The notes beneath the pieces were generated by a model. The model was not told where the DNA came from and did no database searches. It saw nothing but the letters and a program-made list of their open reading frames with translations. Of a stretch of DNA of 47,979 nt, positions 26,459 through 36,105 are shown in pieces. The stretch is from NCBI RefSeq assembly GCF_000708285.2, contig NZ_JAUG01000028.1, positions 1 through 47,979 on the forward strand, given 5' to 3'. The position numbers were made by a program, and so were the translations under genes. The stretch is from Pedobacter borealis DSM 19626 (GTDB lineage Bacteria; Bacteroidota; Bacteroidia; Sphingobacteriales; Sphingobacteriaceae). Each line of letters starts with the position of its first letter. Position 1 is the stretch's first letter.

Positions 26459-26542
26459 ACCTCCCTAGAAAAACCTGTCATCAGAACCCCTTTATTTTTT
26501 TCTTAAAACTGACTGCAAGGGATCACGAACTGCCGAAATCTA

Positions 26543-29500
26543 TCATTTCTCTACTAAAACCTGTTTAGGTTCCGTTTTTAATACATTTACAAAAGAATCT
26601 AATATAGCTTTTACCTCTGGTCTGCAACTGCCACAACCCATTCCAGCGCCAGTTAACTGGCAAAGCTGCAAATGATCTTTACAGCCATCTTTAATTTTGT
26701 TGATCAGGTTGCCTTCGCCAACATTGTTGCAGCTGCATACGGTTTTGCCTATAATAGGTTCGGTTGTTTTACCACTTCTTAATAATTGAAGCCGCTTTTC
26801 GCTCAACTCCATTTTATTTTCGATCAGGTTGCGGAACTCCAAAAACTCACTTTTATCGCCGATTAATATCGCCCCAACCAATTTATCGTTGTGTACAATA
26901 CATTTTTTATAGTAACGTTTGGCTTTATCAATAAAAACAATTTCCTCATAAGTGGGGTCGTTGTTCGGTATTTCGGCCAAACCTAATGAACAGAGTTCTA
27001 AACTGTGCATTTTAAGGATATTCATGAGCAGGCTGCCCTGGTAAAATTTAGCAATATCTCCGCAAAGAAATCGTGCCACTATTTCGGCCTGTTGTTCTGC
27101 TGCTGCGGTAATGCCGTACATCTGGCCTTGAAATTCAGCAATTTCACCAATGGCATAAATGTCTTTTTCGGTGGTTCTCAGGTATTCATCAACCACAACA
27201 CCTCTTTTACATTCTATGCCTGCTTCTTTAATCAGTTCAGTATTCGGAACAGTACCTATGGCAATTACTAAAGATTCACAATCGATCAATAAACCACTTT
27301 TTAAACGGATGCCCGAAATGTTTTTTTCTCCGATAATCCGGTCTACTTCATCATTATAAAAAATCTCAATGCCTTTGCTGGTCAGTTCTTCATGTAATAA
27401 CTGACTGCCTAATGCATCCAACTGGCGACCCATTAATCTCGATATCCGTTGGATAATCGTCACTTTTGATCCTGTTTCGGCCAAAGATGTAGCCAATTCG
27501 ATCCCCAATAAACCGCCACCAACAATCACTACTTTTCCATTTGTGGTATCCACGTGTTTTTTAAAACTATCGGCATCATTACGGCTGCGCATGGTAAATA
27601 TGCCGTTTAATTTTGGGATATCTTTAAGCACAAAAGCCCTGCTTCCGGTCGCCAGGAGCAGAACGTCGTAATGGTGGGTTTCTCCGTTACTATCGATAAC
27701 GGTTTTATTTTCCTTGTTGATTTTTTCGATACCTAGTCCCCGGTGCAGTTTAATTCTGTAATCGGTTTCCTCACTATCGCTCATTTTAATGAGGTTATGC
27801 CAGGGTAAAGTGCCAATAATATAATCGGGGAGAAGTACCCTGTTGTAAAAAGGGAAATTCTCTTTGCTAAAGATCTCAATATCATCTTCGGTATTTAAAG
27901 TCCTGTAACTTTTAACAAAACCACAGGCACCAGCGCCAGCACCAATAACAATGATCTTTTGTCGGGCTTTTTGATATAATTTTACTTCTACAGCACTAAA
28001 TTTAAAATCGGGTTCTTTGCTTAGTGGGTCAACCAGGTTATTGGTGAGGTTATTCACCCGGTTTAGGTCACTTTTTAAGATTTTCCCCCAGTGCATGGGC
28101 ATAAAAACCACTCCGGGTTTAATATCTTCCGAAAATTTTGCTTTTACACGAACATTTCCACGTAAACTGGAAATTTCGATAATATCATTGTCTTTAATCT
28201 GCCGAGCTTCAGCATCAATAGGGTTGATCTCTAAAAAAGATTCGCTAATATGCTGGTTCAATTTATTTACCTTGCCCGTTTTGCTTCGGGTATGCCATTG
28301 ATCTCTGATTCTTCCGGTGGTTAAAATCAATGGATGTTCCGGTGTTAAAGCTTCCGATTGGTTTTGATCATCAAATGATAAAATATTGGCTTTTTTATCT
28401 GGTGTATAAAACTGGTGATCGGTAAATAACCTGGCTGTTCCGAATGCTTTTTCTTGCTTCGGGTAAGGCCATTGAACGGCTCTTTTTTTCCTTAAAATAT
28501 CATAATTAAGTCCGCTGATATCAATGTTGGTTCCTTCGGTAAGGGCTGCATGCTCGTTGTATATTTCGGAAGCACTTCTGAAATCGAAACCGTGATAACC
28601 CATCTTTTTTGCAAACCGGCAGATAATTTCAGAATCTGGTAAGGCTTCTCCAGGTGCTTCGGTTACTTTACTGAGATAAGAAATATAGCGGCCCGCATTG
28701 GTCATGGTGCCCTCTTTTTCTACCCAGGCAGCTGCAGGTAAAACCACATCTGCGTATTTTAAGGTTTCTACTTTGTTGCTAATATCCTGAACAACTACAA
28801 ATTTCGCTTTTTTTAATCCTTCTTCGGCTACACGAACATCTGGTAGGCTAATCAATGGATTGGTGCATAAAATCCATACCGCTTTGAGCTTTCCGGTATT
28901 CAGTTCATCAAACATTTCGGTTGCAGTTAAGCCCGGTTTAGATTGTATGGTGCCCAATGGGATCTGCCAAAATTTTTCGACCTCATTGCGGTGACTTTCG
29001 TTGGCTAAAATGCGATGTGCCGGCAATAAATTGCTTAAACCACCAACTTCTCGTCCACCCATGGCATTTGGTTGCCCGGTAAGTGAAAAAGGTCCGCTTC
29101 CAGGTTTGCCAATATGGCCAGTAATCAGGTTTAGATTGATTAATGAAAGGTTTTTATTGGTACCCACCACACTTTGGTTAAGCCCCATCGTCCACATGCT
29201 GATGAAACCTTTTGCATTGCCGATGTAAGATGCAGCCAAGCGGATATCACTTTCTTTTATGCCGCAAATAACTGCTGCTTCGGCCAGTGAAGTTCCGAAA
29301 ACGGTAGTATGGTATTTTTCATAACCATTAGTACTGTTGATGATAAAATCAGCGTCGATTTTTCCGTCTTCAATTAAACATCTGCCAATGGCGTGGTGAA
29401 GGGTAATATCGGTACCTGGATTGAGTTGCAGATGGACATTGGCAAGCGAACAGGTCTGCGTTTTCCGAGGGTCACTTACAATGATCTTTAGGTCTGGATT

Positions 29501-30094
29501 TTTTTGCTTTGCGGCTTCAACACGGCGCCAAAGGATAGGATGGCACCATGCTGGATTTGCGCCCGCAACAAAAATACAATCGGCAATTTCAATATCATCG
29601 TAACTAATGGGCACAGTATCTTCACCTAAGCTCATTTTATAACCAACAACCGCACTGCTCATACATAAGCGGCTGTTGGTATCGATATTATTGCTACCGA
29701 TAAAACCTTTAATCAATTTGTTTACTACATAATACTCTTCCGTTAAACATTGTCCGCTTGCATAAAAAGCCACACTATCGGGACCATGTTTTTTAATCAG
29801 TGCTTTAAAAACGGCTGCTGTTCTTTCTAGTGCGGTATCCCAACTAACCCTTTGGAGGGGCATATTCTTGTTGTAGCGCATTTCGGGGTAAAGCAACCTG
29901 TCGCTTTTGTCATTCGCCGTGTAATGAAGATTCATGCCTTTACTGCACAACATGCCTTTGTTTACAGGGTGGTTTTTGTCTCCTTCAACTGTTATCCGCT
30001 CATGGATATCTTTATTTACCACAATACCACAGCCCACTCCGCAATAGCAGCATGTTGTTGTATTATTTAGCGATATATTCTTTTCTTCTTTCAA
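26543..30094 (-). CDS. nasA: Assimilatory nitrate reductase fused to an NAD(P)H oxidoreductase and BFD module
   Basis: A 1183-residue fusion. Residues 1-690 are a molybdopterin nitrate reductase with the N-terminal Fe4S4 motif (Cys15, Cys18, Cys22, Cys50) and a cofactor-binding end (TTGRIRDQWHTRSKTGK). From 713 a pyridine-nucleotide disulfide-type flavoprotein starts (KIIVIGAGAGACG), with a second nucleotide motif VVIVGGGLLGIE. The C-terminus is a BFD-type iron-sulfur site (Cys1120, Cys1122, Cys1154, Cys1157). One polypeptide thus joins what NasC and NasB do in B. subtilis, taking electrons from NAD(P)H to nitrate. The start is a TTG at 30094; no in-frame ATG exists before the upstream stop. 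Lies 42 bp after narK. Confidence 0.9.
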   Translation of the reverse strand: MKEEKNISLNNTTTCCYCGVGCGIVVNKDIHERITVEGDKNHPVNKGMLCSKGMNLHYTANDKSDRLLYPEMRYNKNMPLQRVSWDTALERTAAVFKALIKKHGPDSVAFYASGQCLTEEYYVVNKLIKGFIGSNNIDTNSRLCMSSAVVGYKMSLGEDTVPISYDDIEIADCIFVAGANPAWCHPILWRRVEAAKQKNPDLKIIVSDPRKTQTCSLANVHLQLNPGTDITLHHAIGRCLIEDGKIDADFIINSTNGYEKYHTTVFGTSLAEAAVICGIKESDIRLAASYIGNAKGFISMWTMGLNQSVVGTNKNLSLINLNLITGHIGKPGSGPFSLTGQPNAMGGREVGGLSNLLPAHRILANESHRNEVEKFWQIPLGTIQSKPGLTATEMFDELNTGKLKAVWILCTNPLISLPDVRVAEEGLKKAKFVVVQDISNKVETLKYADVVLPAAAWVEKEGTMTNAGRYISYLSKVTEAPGEALPDSEIICRFAKKMGYHGFDFRSASEIYNEHAALTEGTNIDISGLNYDILRKKRAVQWPYPKQEKAFGTARLFTDHQFYTPDKKANILSFDDQNQSEALTPEHPLILTTGRIRDQWHTRSKTGKVNKLNQHISESFLEINPIDAEARQIKDNDIIEISSLRGNVRVKAKFSEDIKPGVVFMPMHWGKILKSDLNRVNNLTNNLVDPLSKEPDFKFSAVEVKLYQKARQKIIVIGAGAGACGFVKSYRTLNTEDDIEIFSKENFPFYNRVLLPDYIIGTLPWHNLIKMSDSEETDYRIKLHRGLGIEKINKENKTVIDSNGETHHYDVLLLATGSRAFVLKDIPKLNGIFTMRSRNDADSFKKHVDTTNGKVVIVGGGLLGIELATSLAETGSKVTIIQRISRLMGRQLDALGSQLLHEELTSKGIEIFYNDEVDRIIGEKNISGIRLKSGLLIDCESLVIAIGTVPNTELIKEAGIECKRGVVVDEYLRTTEKDIYAIGEIAEFQGQMYGITAAAEQQAEIVARFLCGDIAKFYQGSLLMNILKMHSLELCSLGLAEIPNNDPTYEEIVFIDKAKRYYKKCIVHNDKLVGAILIGDKSEFLEFRNLIENKMELSEKRLQLLRSGKTTEPIIGKTVCSCNNVGEGNLINKIKDGCKDHLQLCQLTGAGMGCGSCRPEVKAILDSFVNVLKTEPKQVLVEK

Positions 30095-30136
30095 ATGATC
30101 AACGGTATTGTAGGTAGATTTTTACTTTTGGTATCA

Positions 30137-31504
30137 CTATTTGCTTGGTGTAAGTACAAGATCTTCTATCTCTGCTCTTTTCTGTGCCATAATGGTTCTG
30201 AAAATAAATACAGCAATGCCAATTCCGAGAATGATAAAGCCTAGAAAGGTAAATGCACTGGTATAATCGATCAGATCTTTTTGAATAGAGTGCCCATTTT
30301 CGATTACATTTTTAGTAGCATGACCAGCTTTGGCTTTAAACATAAATGCAATAAGCATAGCGCCGATATTTCCGCCGGCACCTACAATACCTGCTACACT
30401 ACCAACTGCAAGTGGATTAATGAAAGGAACAAGGCTGTAAGTTGCTCCGTTGGCCATTTTTAAACTTAGACCGAAAACGAACATCATAAAAATAGCCATT
30501 CCGATATTGCCTGATTTTGCGAACCAGATCAATCCGATTCCTTCTATCAGAAGCAATAACGCAAGTAAAAGTGTTTTGCCATCAAATCCCCAGGTTTTAC
30601 CGATTTTATCAGCAACAATTCCACCCAATGGTCTGGCAAAAACATTGATCCAGCCAAAAATACCTGCAACCATTCCGGCTATGGCGATTGTTGCACCGAA
30701 TGAATCTGTAAAAAAGATCGGTGCGAAGTTATCAACCGTTATTTCTACACCAAAACAGGCAGCGTAGGCAATGGTTAAAATCCAGGTGCGGTAATCTTTT
30801 GCGGCGATTAAAAATGTGTTTTTGGTGCTTTTTATGTTCTCATCTTTTAAATCCTTAAAATCTCCCTGTGGAGTATCTAAAGTATAACGGTGATATAAAA
30901 ATGCACATACTAAAAGCATTACGCCAGGGAAAATCATAGCATAACGCCAGCTGTCTTCAGTGCTACAAAAGCCCAGAGCGGTAATGCCAGATGCGATTAA
31001 AGGCATAAATAAATTGGCAGCACCACCACCTGCATTACCGAAGCCACCTGCAGTTGCATTTGCGGTTCCTTTAATGTTCGATGCAAACATAATGGAGGTG
31101 TGGAATTGGGTAATTACAAATGAAGCGCCGATTACGCCAATGGCCAAGCGGAAAAGTAAAAATGAAGTATAAGAATGGCTGGTTCCGATTAACAGTACCG
31201 GAATGGCACACAGTACCAAAAGCCAGGTGTAAATAAGTTTGGGACCAAATTTATCAATTAGCCGTCCGATCAGTAAACGGGCAATAATGGTAGCTGATAC
31301 TGAAGCAATCTGAATGTTGCCGACCTGATCTTTGGTAAGGTGTAATTGCTCTCTTGCAATTTTCATTAAGGGGGCCATGCCGAACCAGGCGAAAAAACAA
31401 AAGAAGAAAGTTAGCCAGGTGATGTGAAAGGTTTTCATCTGAACACCTTTGAGCGAAAATATATTTAATTTATCTAGCGGTTTAGTAATGGAGTTTAGTG
31501 TCAT
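30137..31504 (-). CDS. narK: Nitrate/nitrite MFS transporter
   Basis: A 455-residue major facilitator with twelve predicted helices, of the NNP (NarK/NasA) family. FAWFGMAPLMKIAREQLHLT marks helix 1. The nitrate signatures are ATAGGFGNAGGGAAN in the fifth helix and GAGGNIGAMLIAFMF in the eleventh. It imports nitrate or exchanges it for nitrite across the inner membrane. Lies between the nitrate reductase and the small outer-membrane-like gene, all in one direction. Confidence 0.93.
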   Translation of the reverse strand: MTLNSITKPLDKLNIFSLKGVQMKTFHITWLTFFFCFFAWFGMAPLMKIAREQLHLTKDQVGNIQIASVSATIIARLLIGRLIDKFGPKLIYTWLLVLCAIPVLLIGTSHSYTSFLLFRLAIGVIGASFVITQFHTSIMFASNIKGTANATAGGFGNAGGGAANLFMPLIASGITALGFCSTEDSWRYAMIFPGVMLLVCAFLYHRYTLDTPQGDFKDLKDENIKSTKNTFLIAAKDYRTWILTIAYAACFGVEITVDNFAPIFFTDSFGATIAIAGMVAGIFGWINVFARPLGGIVADKIGKTWGFDGKTLLLALLLLIEGIGLIWFAKSGNIGMAIFMMFVFGLSLKMANGATYSLVPFINPLAVGSVAGIVGAGGNIGAMLIAFMFKAKAGHATKNVIENGHSIQKDLIDYTSAFTFLGFIILGIGIAVFIFRTIMAQKRAEIEDLVLTPSK

Positions 31505-31541
31505 AACGATCTGTTTAAGCGTAAATAAATAAATGGGTTCT

Positions 31542-31937
31542 TTAAAATTTATAGCCTAAGCCTACGCCAGCGTTCCATTCGCCATTTTTAACTGCGGTTT
31601 TAGGGTTGTAGTATAGCGGTACTTGTAAGGCTACATGGCGAAATACCGTTGTTAAGCCAAAACCAAGGCTAGGAGTGAGGACTGAATTTTTTGGCGCTCC
31701 GGCGGCAACTTTATCTTCTTTGATTCTTAAGCTGGGCAACAATCCCAATAAAACGGTGTAAGGTTTTTTGCTGAATTTGATGCCCGGGCCCGTACAGTTT
31801 ATAAAAGCACCGTGATCAACATATCCGGCGACGATAGTGCCATCGAATAAAACGGCTTTAGTTTGCGATTTAGCTGAAAAAAAGAACAAGGTAAGTGCAA
31901 GGCAGCCTGTTGCGGCTACATAATTAGAAATTTTCAT
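31542..31937 (-). CDS. Small exported, probably outer-membrane protein in the nitrate operon
   Basis: 131 residues with a signal peptide (about 1-24, ending SAKSQ). The rest is rich in glycine and alternating hydrophobic residues, ending in GVGLGYKF. A terminal aromatic residue is typical of outer-membrane beta-barrel strands, but the protein is very small for a closed barrel. No enzyme family recognised. Its place between narK and nirD suggests a link to nitrate passage or envelope assembly, by inference only. Confidence 0.6.
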   Translation of the reverse strand: MKISNYVAATGCLALTLFFFSAKSQTKAVLFDGTIVAGYVDHGAFINCTGPGIKFSKKPYTVLLGLLPSLRIKEDKVAAGAPKNSVLTPSLGFGLTTVFRHVALQVPLYYNPKTAVKNGEWNAGVGLGYKF

Positions 31938-31998
31938 GTCGGTTTGGTTTGGGGTTAAATTTTTTAATCGGAAAAAGTTTAAATCTTACTGGGTCAGG

Positions 31999-32346
31999 TT
32001 AAGATTTTGGTGTTGTACCAATGTAAACAGTTCCGTTTTCTATCTTTACTGGATAGGTTTTTATTGCACATTCGTCGCCGCTCAAACATTCGCCAGTGCT
32101 CAGCGAGAACGTTTTTTTGTGGAAAGGGCATGCTACTTTAGGCTCATCAGTAGTAGATCCAATCATTCCACGGCTTAATGCCATCTGTTTTTTATGCGGG
32201 CACTCATTTTGTGTGGCGTACCACTCATTTCTTCTGGTGAAATAGAAAAGTGCAATCTGATCTTCACCATGTTTTACGCAAACGCCACCGTTCTCAATGG
32301 CATCCTCGACTCGGCAGGCTGCTAGCCAATTTGATTGTTCATTCAT
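31999..32346 (-). CDS. nirD: Nitrite reductase small subunit (Rieske)
   Basis: 115-residue Rieske-type partner of NirB. The [2Fe-2S] ligands are visible as NECPHKK (Cys-x-His) and VACPFHKKTF (Cys-x2-His). The ATG at 32346 is 34 bp after the nirB stop. NirD is part of the NADH-dependent assimilatory nitrite reductase. Confidence 0.93.
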   Translation of the reverse strand: MNEQSNWLAACRVEDAIENGGVCVKHGEDQIALFYFTRRNEWYATQNECPHKKQMALSRGMIGSTTDEPKVACPFHKKTFSLSTGECLSGDECAIKTYPVKIENGTVYIGTTPKS

Positions 32347-32380
32347 AATTTTTGGGTTTTATAAGGTTTGTAAAGATTAT

Positions 32381-34897
32381 TTATTGAACTGTTTTCCATT
32401 CGGCGGTTCTTTTTTGTCCGCGCATCTCAACAAATTCTATAGTTGGATCTTTGTCTTCTGGTGCATTTACAAAATGAGAGAAGCGTTTTCTGATCGCAGG
32501 ATTTTCTACAGCTTCCTTCCATTCGCATTTGTAAGAGGCAATTAAGTTTTCAATTTCATTTTCCCATTGGGCGGCCATTCCTAAACTATCGTTAATGATT
32601 ACATTCCGCAGGTAATCTATTCCACCTTCCATTTTGTTCAGCCAGGTTGCTGTTCTGGTAAGTGGATCGGCAGTGCGGATGTAAAACATCAAAAATCTAT
32701 CAATGTATTTAATGCAGGTTTCACTATCTAAGTCTGTTGCCAGTAAAAGGGCATGTTGAGGTTTGCTACCTCCATTACCACATACATATAAGTTCCAGCC
32801 TTTTTCAGTAGCAATAATGCCGAAGTCTTTGCTCTGCGCTTCTGCACATTCTCTGATACAGCCACTTACAGCTGATTTAAACTTGTGCGGTGCACGGATA
32901 CCCCTGTATCTTTCTTCGATCCGGATGGCGAAACTTACACTGTCATGCAAGCCAAATCTGCACCAGGTACTACCTACGCAGCTTTTAACCGTTCTTAGGC
33001 CTTTTCCGTAAGCATGTCCGCTTTCAAAACCTGCGGCAATTAATTCCTCCCAGATAATAGGAAGATCGTTGAGGTGCGCGCCAAACATATCTATACGCTG
33101 ACCTCCGGTAATTTTGGTGTAGAGGTTATATTTTTTAGCTACTTCGCCAATTACTATCAATTTATCGGGTGTGATTTCGCCGCCCGGAACCCTTGGTACC
33201 ACTGAGTATGAGCCGCCTTTTTGGATGTTGGCCAGAAAACGGTCGTTACTATCTTGGGCTACATCATTTCCTTTTTTAAGGATCATTTCGTTCCAAAGGC
33301 TGGCTAGGAGCGATGATACTAATGGTTTACATACCTCACAACCGTCATTTTTGCCTAAAGCATCCAATACTTCATCATAACTTTTTAGTTCGTGGATATG
33401 AATAAGGTCAAAAAGTTCTTGTCGGCTATAGTTAAAGTGTTCGCAGATTACATTTTTGATATACTTACCTTGTGATTTTAAGGTATAAGTCATCAAGTCT
33501 TTAACCATTGGCAAGCATCCACCACAGCCTGTGCCTGCTTTGGTGCATTTTTTTAAGTCATCAATGTTTTCGCAAGAGCCATCAGCAACTGCAGCGCAGA
33601 TATCGCCTTTGCTCACGCCTTCACAGCTACAGATCAATGCACCGTCGGGTAAACCTGTAATTCCGGCTCCGCCAGCAGGTTCGCTTCCGCCACGTGCACC
33701 CAGAATCAGTTCTTCAGGGTTTTCTGGTAATACAATCCGATTATTAGAGGTCTGCAACAGCAGGTTGTAAGCTGTTGCATCTCCAATTAATATACCTCCT
33801 AAAAGGTATTGCCCGTCATTACTAACATTTATTCTTTTATAAACGCCTTTGTGTTTGTTTTCGAAGGTGATGGTGCGGCAATCGGGTTCGGTAATAAAAT
33901 TATCGCCAAAACTGGCCACATCGATACCGATCAGTTTCAGTTTAGTACTCATATCAAACCCTGTAAAGGTTTTTTCACCTTCGCAAAGGTTTGCAGCCAA
34001 CACTTCAGCCATTTCGTAACCAGGAGCGATTAATCCATAAATCATTCCATCGTACAAAGCGCATTCACCAATGGCAAAAATAGCCGGATCATTGGTCTGC
34101 ATTTTTTGGTCTACAACAATTCCACCGCGCGGACCAACCTCGATACCGCATGCCTTTGCCAGTTCATCACGTGGTTTTATACCAGCAGAGATGACAAGCA
34201 TATCTACATCTAAAGCAGTATCATCGCTAAACTTTAATGCGGTAATACGGCCATCGCCTTCAATACTTGTCGTGTTTTTATTTAAGTGGATATGTAAACC
34301 AAGATCTACGAGTTTAGATTTAAGCATATCGCTACCTGCAGCATCAATTTGTCTTGGCATTAAGCGCGGTGCAAATTCGATAATGCTCGTTTTTTCGATG
34401 CCCAGATCTATTAATGCTTTAGCAGCTTCCAATCCCAGTAAACCACCACCGATAACCGAAGCTGTTTTGGCCTTTTTGGCATAACCGCTAATCAGGTCAA
34501 GATCTTCAATGGTACGGTAAACAAAAACACCTTCTTTCTCGATACCAGGGATATTGGGAACAAAAGCCCCCGAGCCAGTTGCAAAAACAAGAATATCGTA
34601 ATGATAATCAAGGCCACTGGCGGTGTAAACTTTTTGAAGTTCGCGGTCTATTTTAACGATTGGATTATTTAAGAAAAGGGTAATATTTTGCTCTTGATAC
34701 CAGTTTTCAGTAGAAAGAGAAAGATCATCAGCAGTTTTTCCGTTAAAATATTCACTTAAATGAACACGGTCATAAGCTCTGCGGGGTTCTTCGCCAAAAA
34801 CGATAAGATTAAAAGAAGAGGTTTTTGATCTTAGCTTTTCGCAGAATTTATATCCCACCATTCCATTTCCTATTACGATTATTTGTGGTTCTTTCAT
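32381..34897 (-). CDS. nirB: NAD(P)H-dependent nitrite reductase large subunit
   Basis: Reduces nitrite to ammonium. The 838 residues comprise an N-terminal FAD/NAD(P)H module (IIVIGNGMVGYKFC, then ASVIGGGLLGLEAAK), a BFD [2Fe-2S] site with CSC and GTGCGGC, and two siroheme-reductase half domains. The siroheme/Fe4S4 ligands are Cys640, Cys646, Cys680 and Cys684 in the canonical C-x5-C and C-x3-C pattern. First gene of the leftward nitrate transcript, with a promoter in the 251-bp gap shared with cobA. Confidence 0.96.
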   Translation of the reverse strand: MKEPQIIVIGNGMVGYKFCEKLRSKTSSFNLIVFGEEPRRAYDRVHLSEYFNGKTADDLSLSTENWYQEQNITLFLNNPIVKIDRELQKVYTASGLDYHYDILVFATGSGAFVPNIPGIEKEGVFVYRTIEDLDLISGYAKKAKTASVIGGGLLGLEAAKALIDLGIEKTSIIEFAPRLMPRQIDAAGSDMLKSKLVDLGLHIHLNKNTTSIEGDGRITALKFSDDTALDVDMLVISAGIKPRDELAKACGIEVGPRGGIVVDQKMQTNDPAIFAIGECALYDGMIYGLIAPGYEMAEVLAANLCEGEKTFTGFDMSTKLKLIGIDVASFGDNFITEPDCRTITFENKHKGVYKRINVSNDGQYLLGGILIGDATAYNLLLQTSNNRIVLPENPEELILGARGGSEPAGGAGITGLPDGALICSCEGVSKGDICAAVADGSCENIDDLKKCTKAGTGCGGCLPMVKDLMTYTLKSQGKYIKNVICEHFNYSRQELFDLIHIHELKSYDEVLDALGKNDGCEVCKPLVSSLLASLWNEMILKKGNDVAQDSNDRFLANIQKGGSYSVVPRVPGGEITPDKLIVIGEVAKKYNLYTKITGGQRIDMFGAHLNDLPIIWEELIAAGFESGHAYGKGLRTVKSCVGSTWCRFGLHDSVSFAIRIEERYRGIRAPHKFKSAVSGCIRECAEAQSKDFGIIATEKGWNLYVCGNGGSKPQHALLLATDLDSETCIKYIDRFLMFYIRTADPLTRTATWLNKMEGGIDYLRNVIINDSLGMAAQWENEIENLIASYKCEWKEAVENPAIRKRFSHFVNAPEDKDPTIEFVEMRGQKRTAEWKTVQ

Positions 34898-35031
34898 AAA
34901 TCTTAAAGGTATTTTGTATTTGTTGGTTTCTGTTGGTTGTTTTTTGTTTCGAATTATTTGTTTTATTGTTTTTTCTTGATAATAATCGATTCAGAAATTC
35001 ATATTTTAATATTCATATGATTTTTGATATT

Positions 35032-35039
35032 CAAATATA
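35032..35039 (-). promoter_or_regulatory. nirB promoter -7 element
   Basis: On the minus strand this reads TATATTTG, a perfect match to the Bacteroidetes TAnnTTTG. The -33 region about 19 bp upstream is weak (no TTTG, only TTTT-like bases), which fits an activator-dependent promoter. The leader to nirB would be about 130 nt. Confidence 0.5.
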
Positions 35040-35068
35040 GGTTAAAATTAGATTAAAAGTTGTTATTG

Positions 35069-35084
35069 TGTGATTTTTATCACA
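35069..35084. promoter_or_regulatory. Crp/Fnr-family operator between nirB and cobA
   Basis: TGTGATTTTTATCACA, a perfect TGTGA-N6-TCACA palindrome in the divergent nirB/cobA promoter region. It lies about 45-55 bp upstream of both inferred start points, where an activator would touch either RNA polymerase. The form fits the Crp and HcpR consensus better than the TTGAT-N4-ATCAA of E. coli FNR. The regulator at 22871-23554 is the local candidate. Confidence 0.65.
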
Positions 35085-35119
35085 AAAAATTTAATTTTTT
35101 AATAAATTTTCATCACTTT

Positions 35120-35127
35120 TATGTTTA
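35120..35127 (+). promoter_or_regulatory. Possible cobA promoter -7 element
   Basis: TATGTTTA, one mismatch from TAnnTTTG, 29 bp before the cobA ATG. As for nirB, the matching -33 region is only T-rich. Confidence 0.35.
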
Positions 35128-35148
35128 AATGGTTAAATCATTAAAATT

Positions 35149-35913
35149 ATGAATCAAAAAACTAACGATTTTGGACTTTTTATAATGGGTGGAGGTCCTG
35201 GAGATCCTGAATTGATCACTATGAAAGCTTTTAATGTGTTAAAAAGAGCAGAAGTTATTCTGTATGATAACTTAAGTAATGAGAGATTGTTGGAAATTGC
35301 GCCAAAAAATTGCAAAATGATCTATGTTGGCAAGCAACCTTATGGAAAATACACGCCACAAGAGAAAATAAATGAATTAATTGTCGAAAATGCCCAAAAT
35401 TATCAAATAGTGGTGCGTTTAAAGGGTGGAGATCCTTTTATTTTTGGCAGAGGCTTCGAAGAATTGATTTATGCGGAGGCTAGAGGCGTCAAATGTCATT
35501 ACATCCCAGGTATAAGTAGCATGCAGGGGGCAGGTTTTATTGATGTTCCTTTAACACACCGTGGCATTAGTGAAAGTGTTTGGATTCTTACCGGAACCAA
35601 GAAGGACGGAAGTTTAACCAATGATTTAAAGTGTGCCATGAAAAGTTCGGCTACAGTTGTTATATATATGGGTATGAAAAAAGTTGGCGAAATCTCTAAA
35701 GCTTATTGTGATGCGGGCTTGGGTGATATGCCTGCGGCAGTTATTCAGCATGCTACCTTGCCCAACCAAAAACAAGTGGTATGTTCAGTGCAAAATTTAC
35801 AGGAATCTGCTGAACAGGCAGGCTTAACTTATCCTGCTATTATTATTATAGGTAATGTGGTGCAGGCTAAAGCTTATGCAAACTTAAATCAGGGAGAACT
35901 TTTATCAGCGTAG
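35149..35913 (+). CDS. cobA: Uroporphyrinogen-III C-methyltransferase
   Basis: SAM-dependent double methylation of uroporphyrinogen III to precorrin-2, the first step to siroheme, the cofactor of NirB. The 254 residues carry the family motifs MGGGPGDPELITMKA near the N-terminus and VVRLKGGDPFIFGRGFEE near 90-110. A single-domain SUMT, without the CysG dehydrogenase/chelatase part, so those steps must be encoded elsewhere. Divergent from nirB. Confidence 0.93.
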   Translation: MNQKTNDFGLFIMGGGPGDPELITMKAFNVLKRAEVILYDNLSNERLLEIAPKNCKMIYVGKQPYGKYTPQEKINELIVENAQNYQIVVRLKGGDPFIFGRGFEELIYAEARGVKCHYIPGISSMQGAGFIDVPLTHRGISESVWILTGTKKDGSLTNDLKCAMKSSATVVIYMGMKKVGEISKAYCDAGLGDMPAAVIQHATLPNQKQVVCSVQNLQESAEQAGLTYPAIIIIGNVVQAKAYANLNQGELLSA

Positions 35914-36054
35914 AAGGGTTCATTAGTTCATTCGTAATTGATCATTACTACTTTGGTTGATAGTTTATAGATTCACGGTTGATTGCATACGCGATAACTA
36001 AAATCTTAACTCTTAATGGTCATCCAAATAGATTAACTGTCTAAATGTTATCAA

Positions 36055-36085
36055 TAAAAAAGCCCGCAAGGTTTAACTTGCAGGC
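36055..36085 (-). terminator. Terminator of the fucosidase gene
   Basis: On the minus strand GCCTGCAAG, a 6-base loop, CTTGCGGGC and a run of seven T, starting about 20 bp after the fucosidase stop. The stem is nine pairs with one G-U. Confidence 0.8.
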
Positions 36086-36105
36086 CAATAATTAATATGG
36101 GTAGA

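Noticed and set aside
33531..34484. Long plus-strand ORFs inside nirB (and similar ones opposite pta and the nitrate reductase)
   Set aside because: They are opposite-strand shadows of strongly conserved genes and have low-complexity Ser/Pro/Ile-rich translations.
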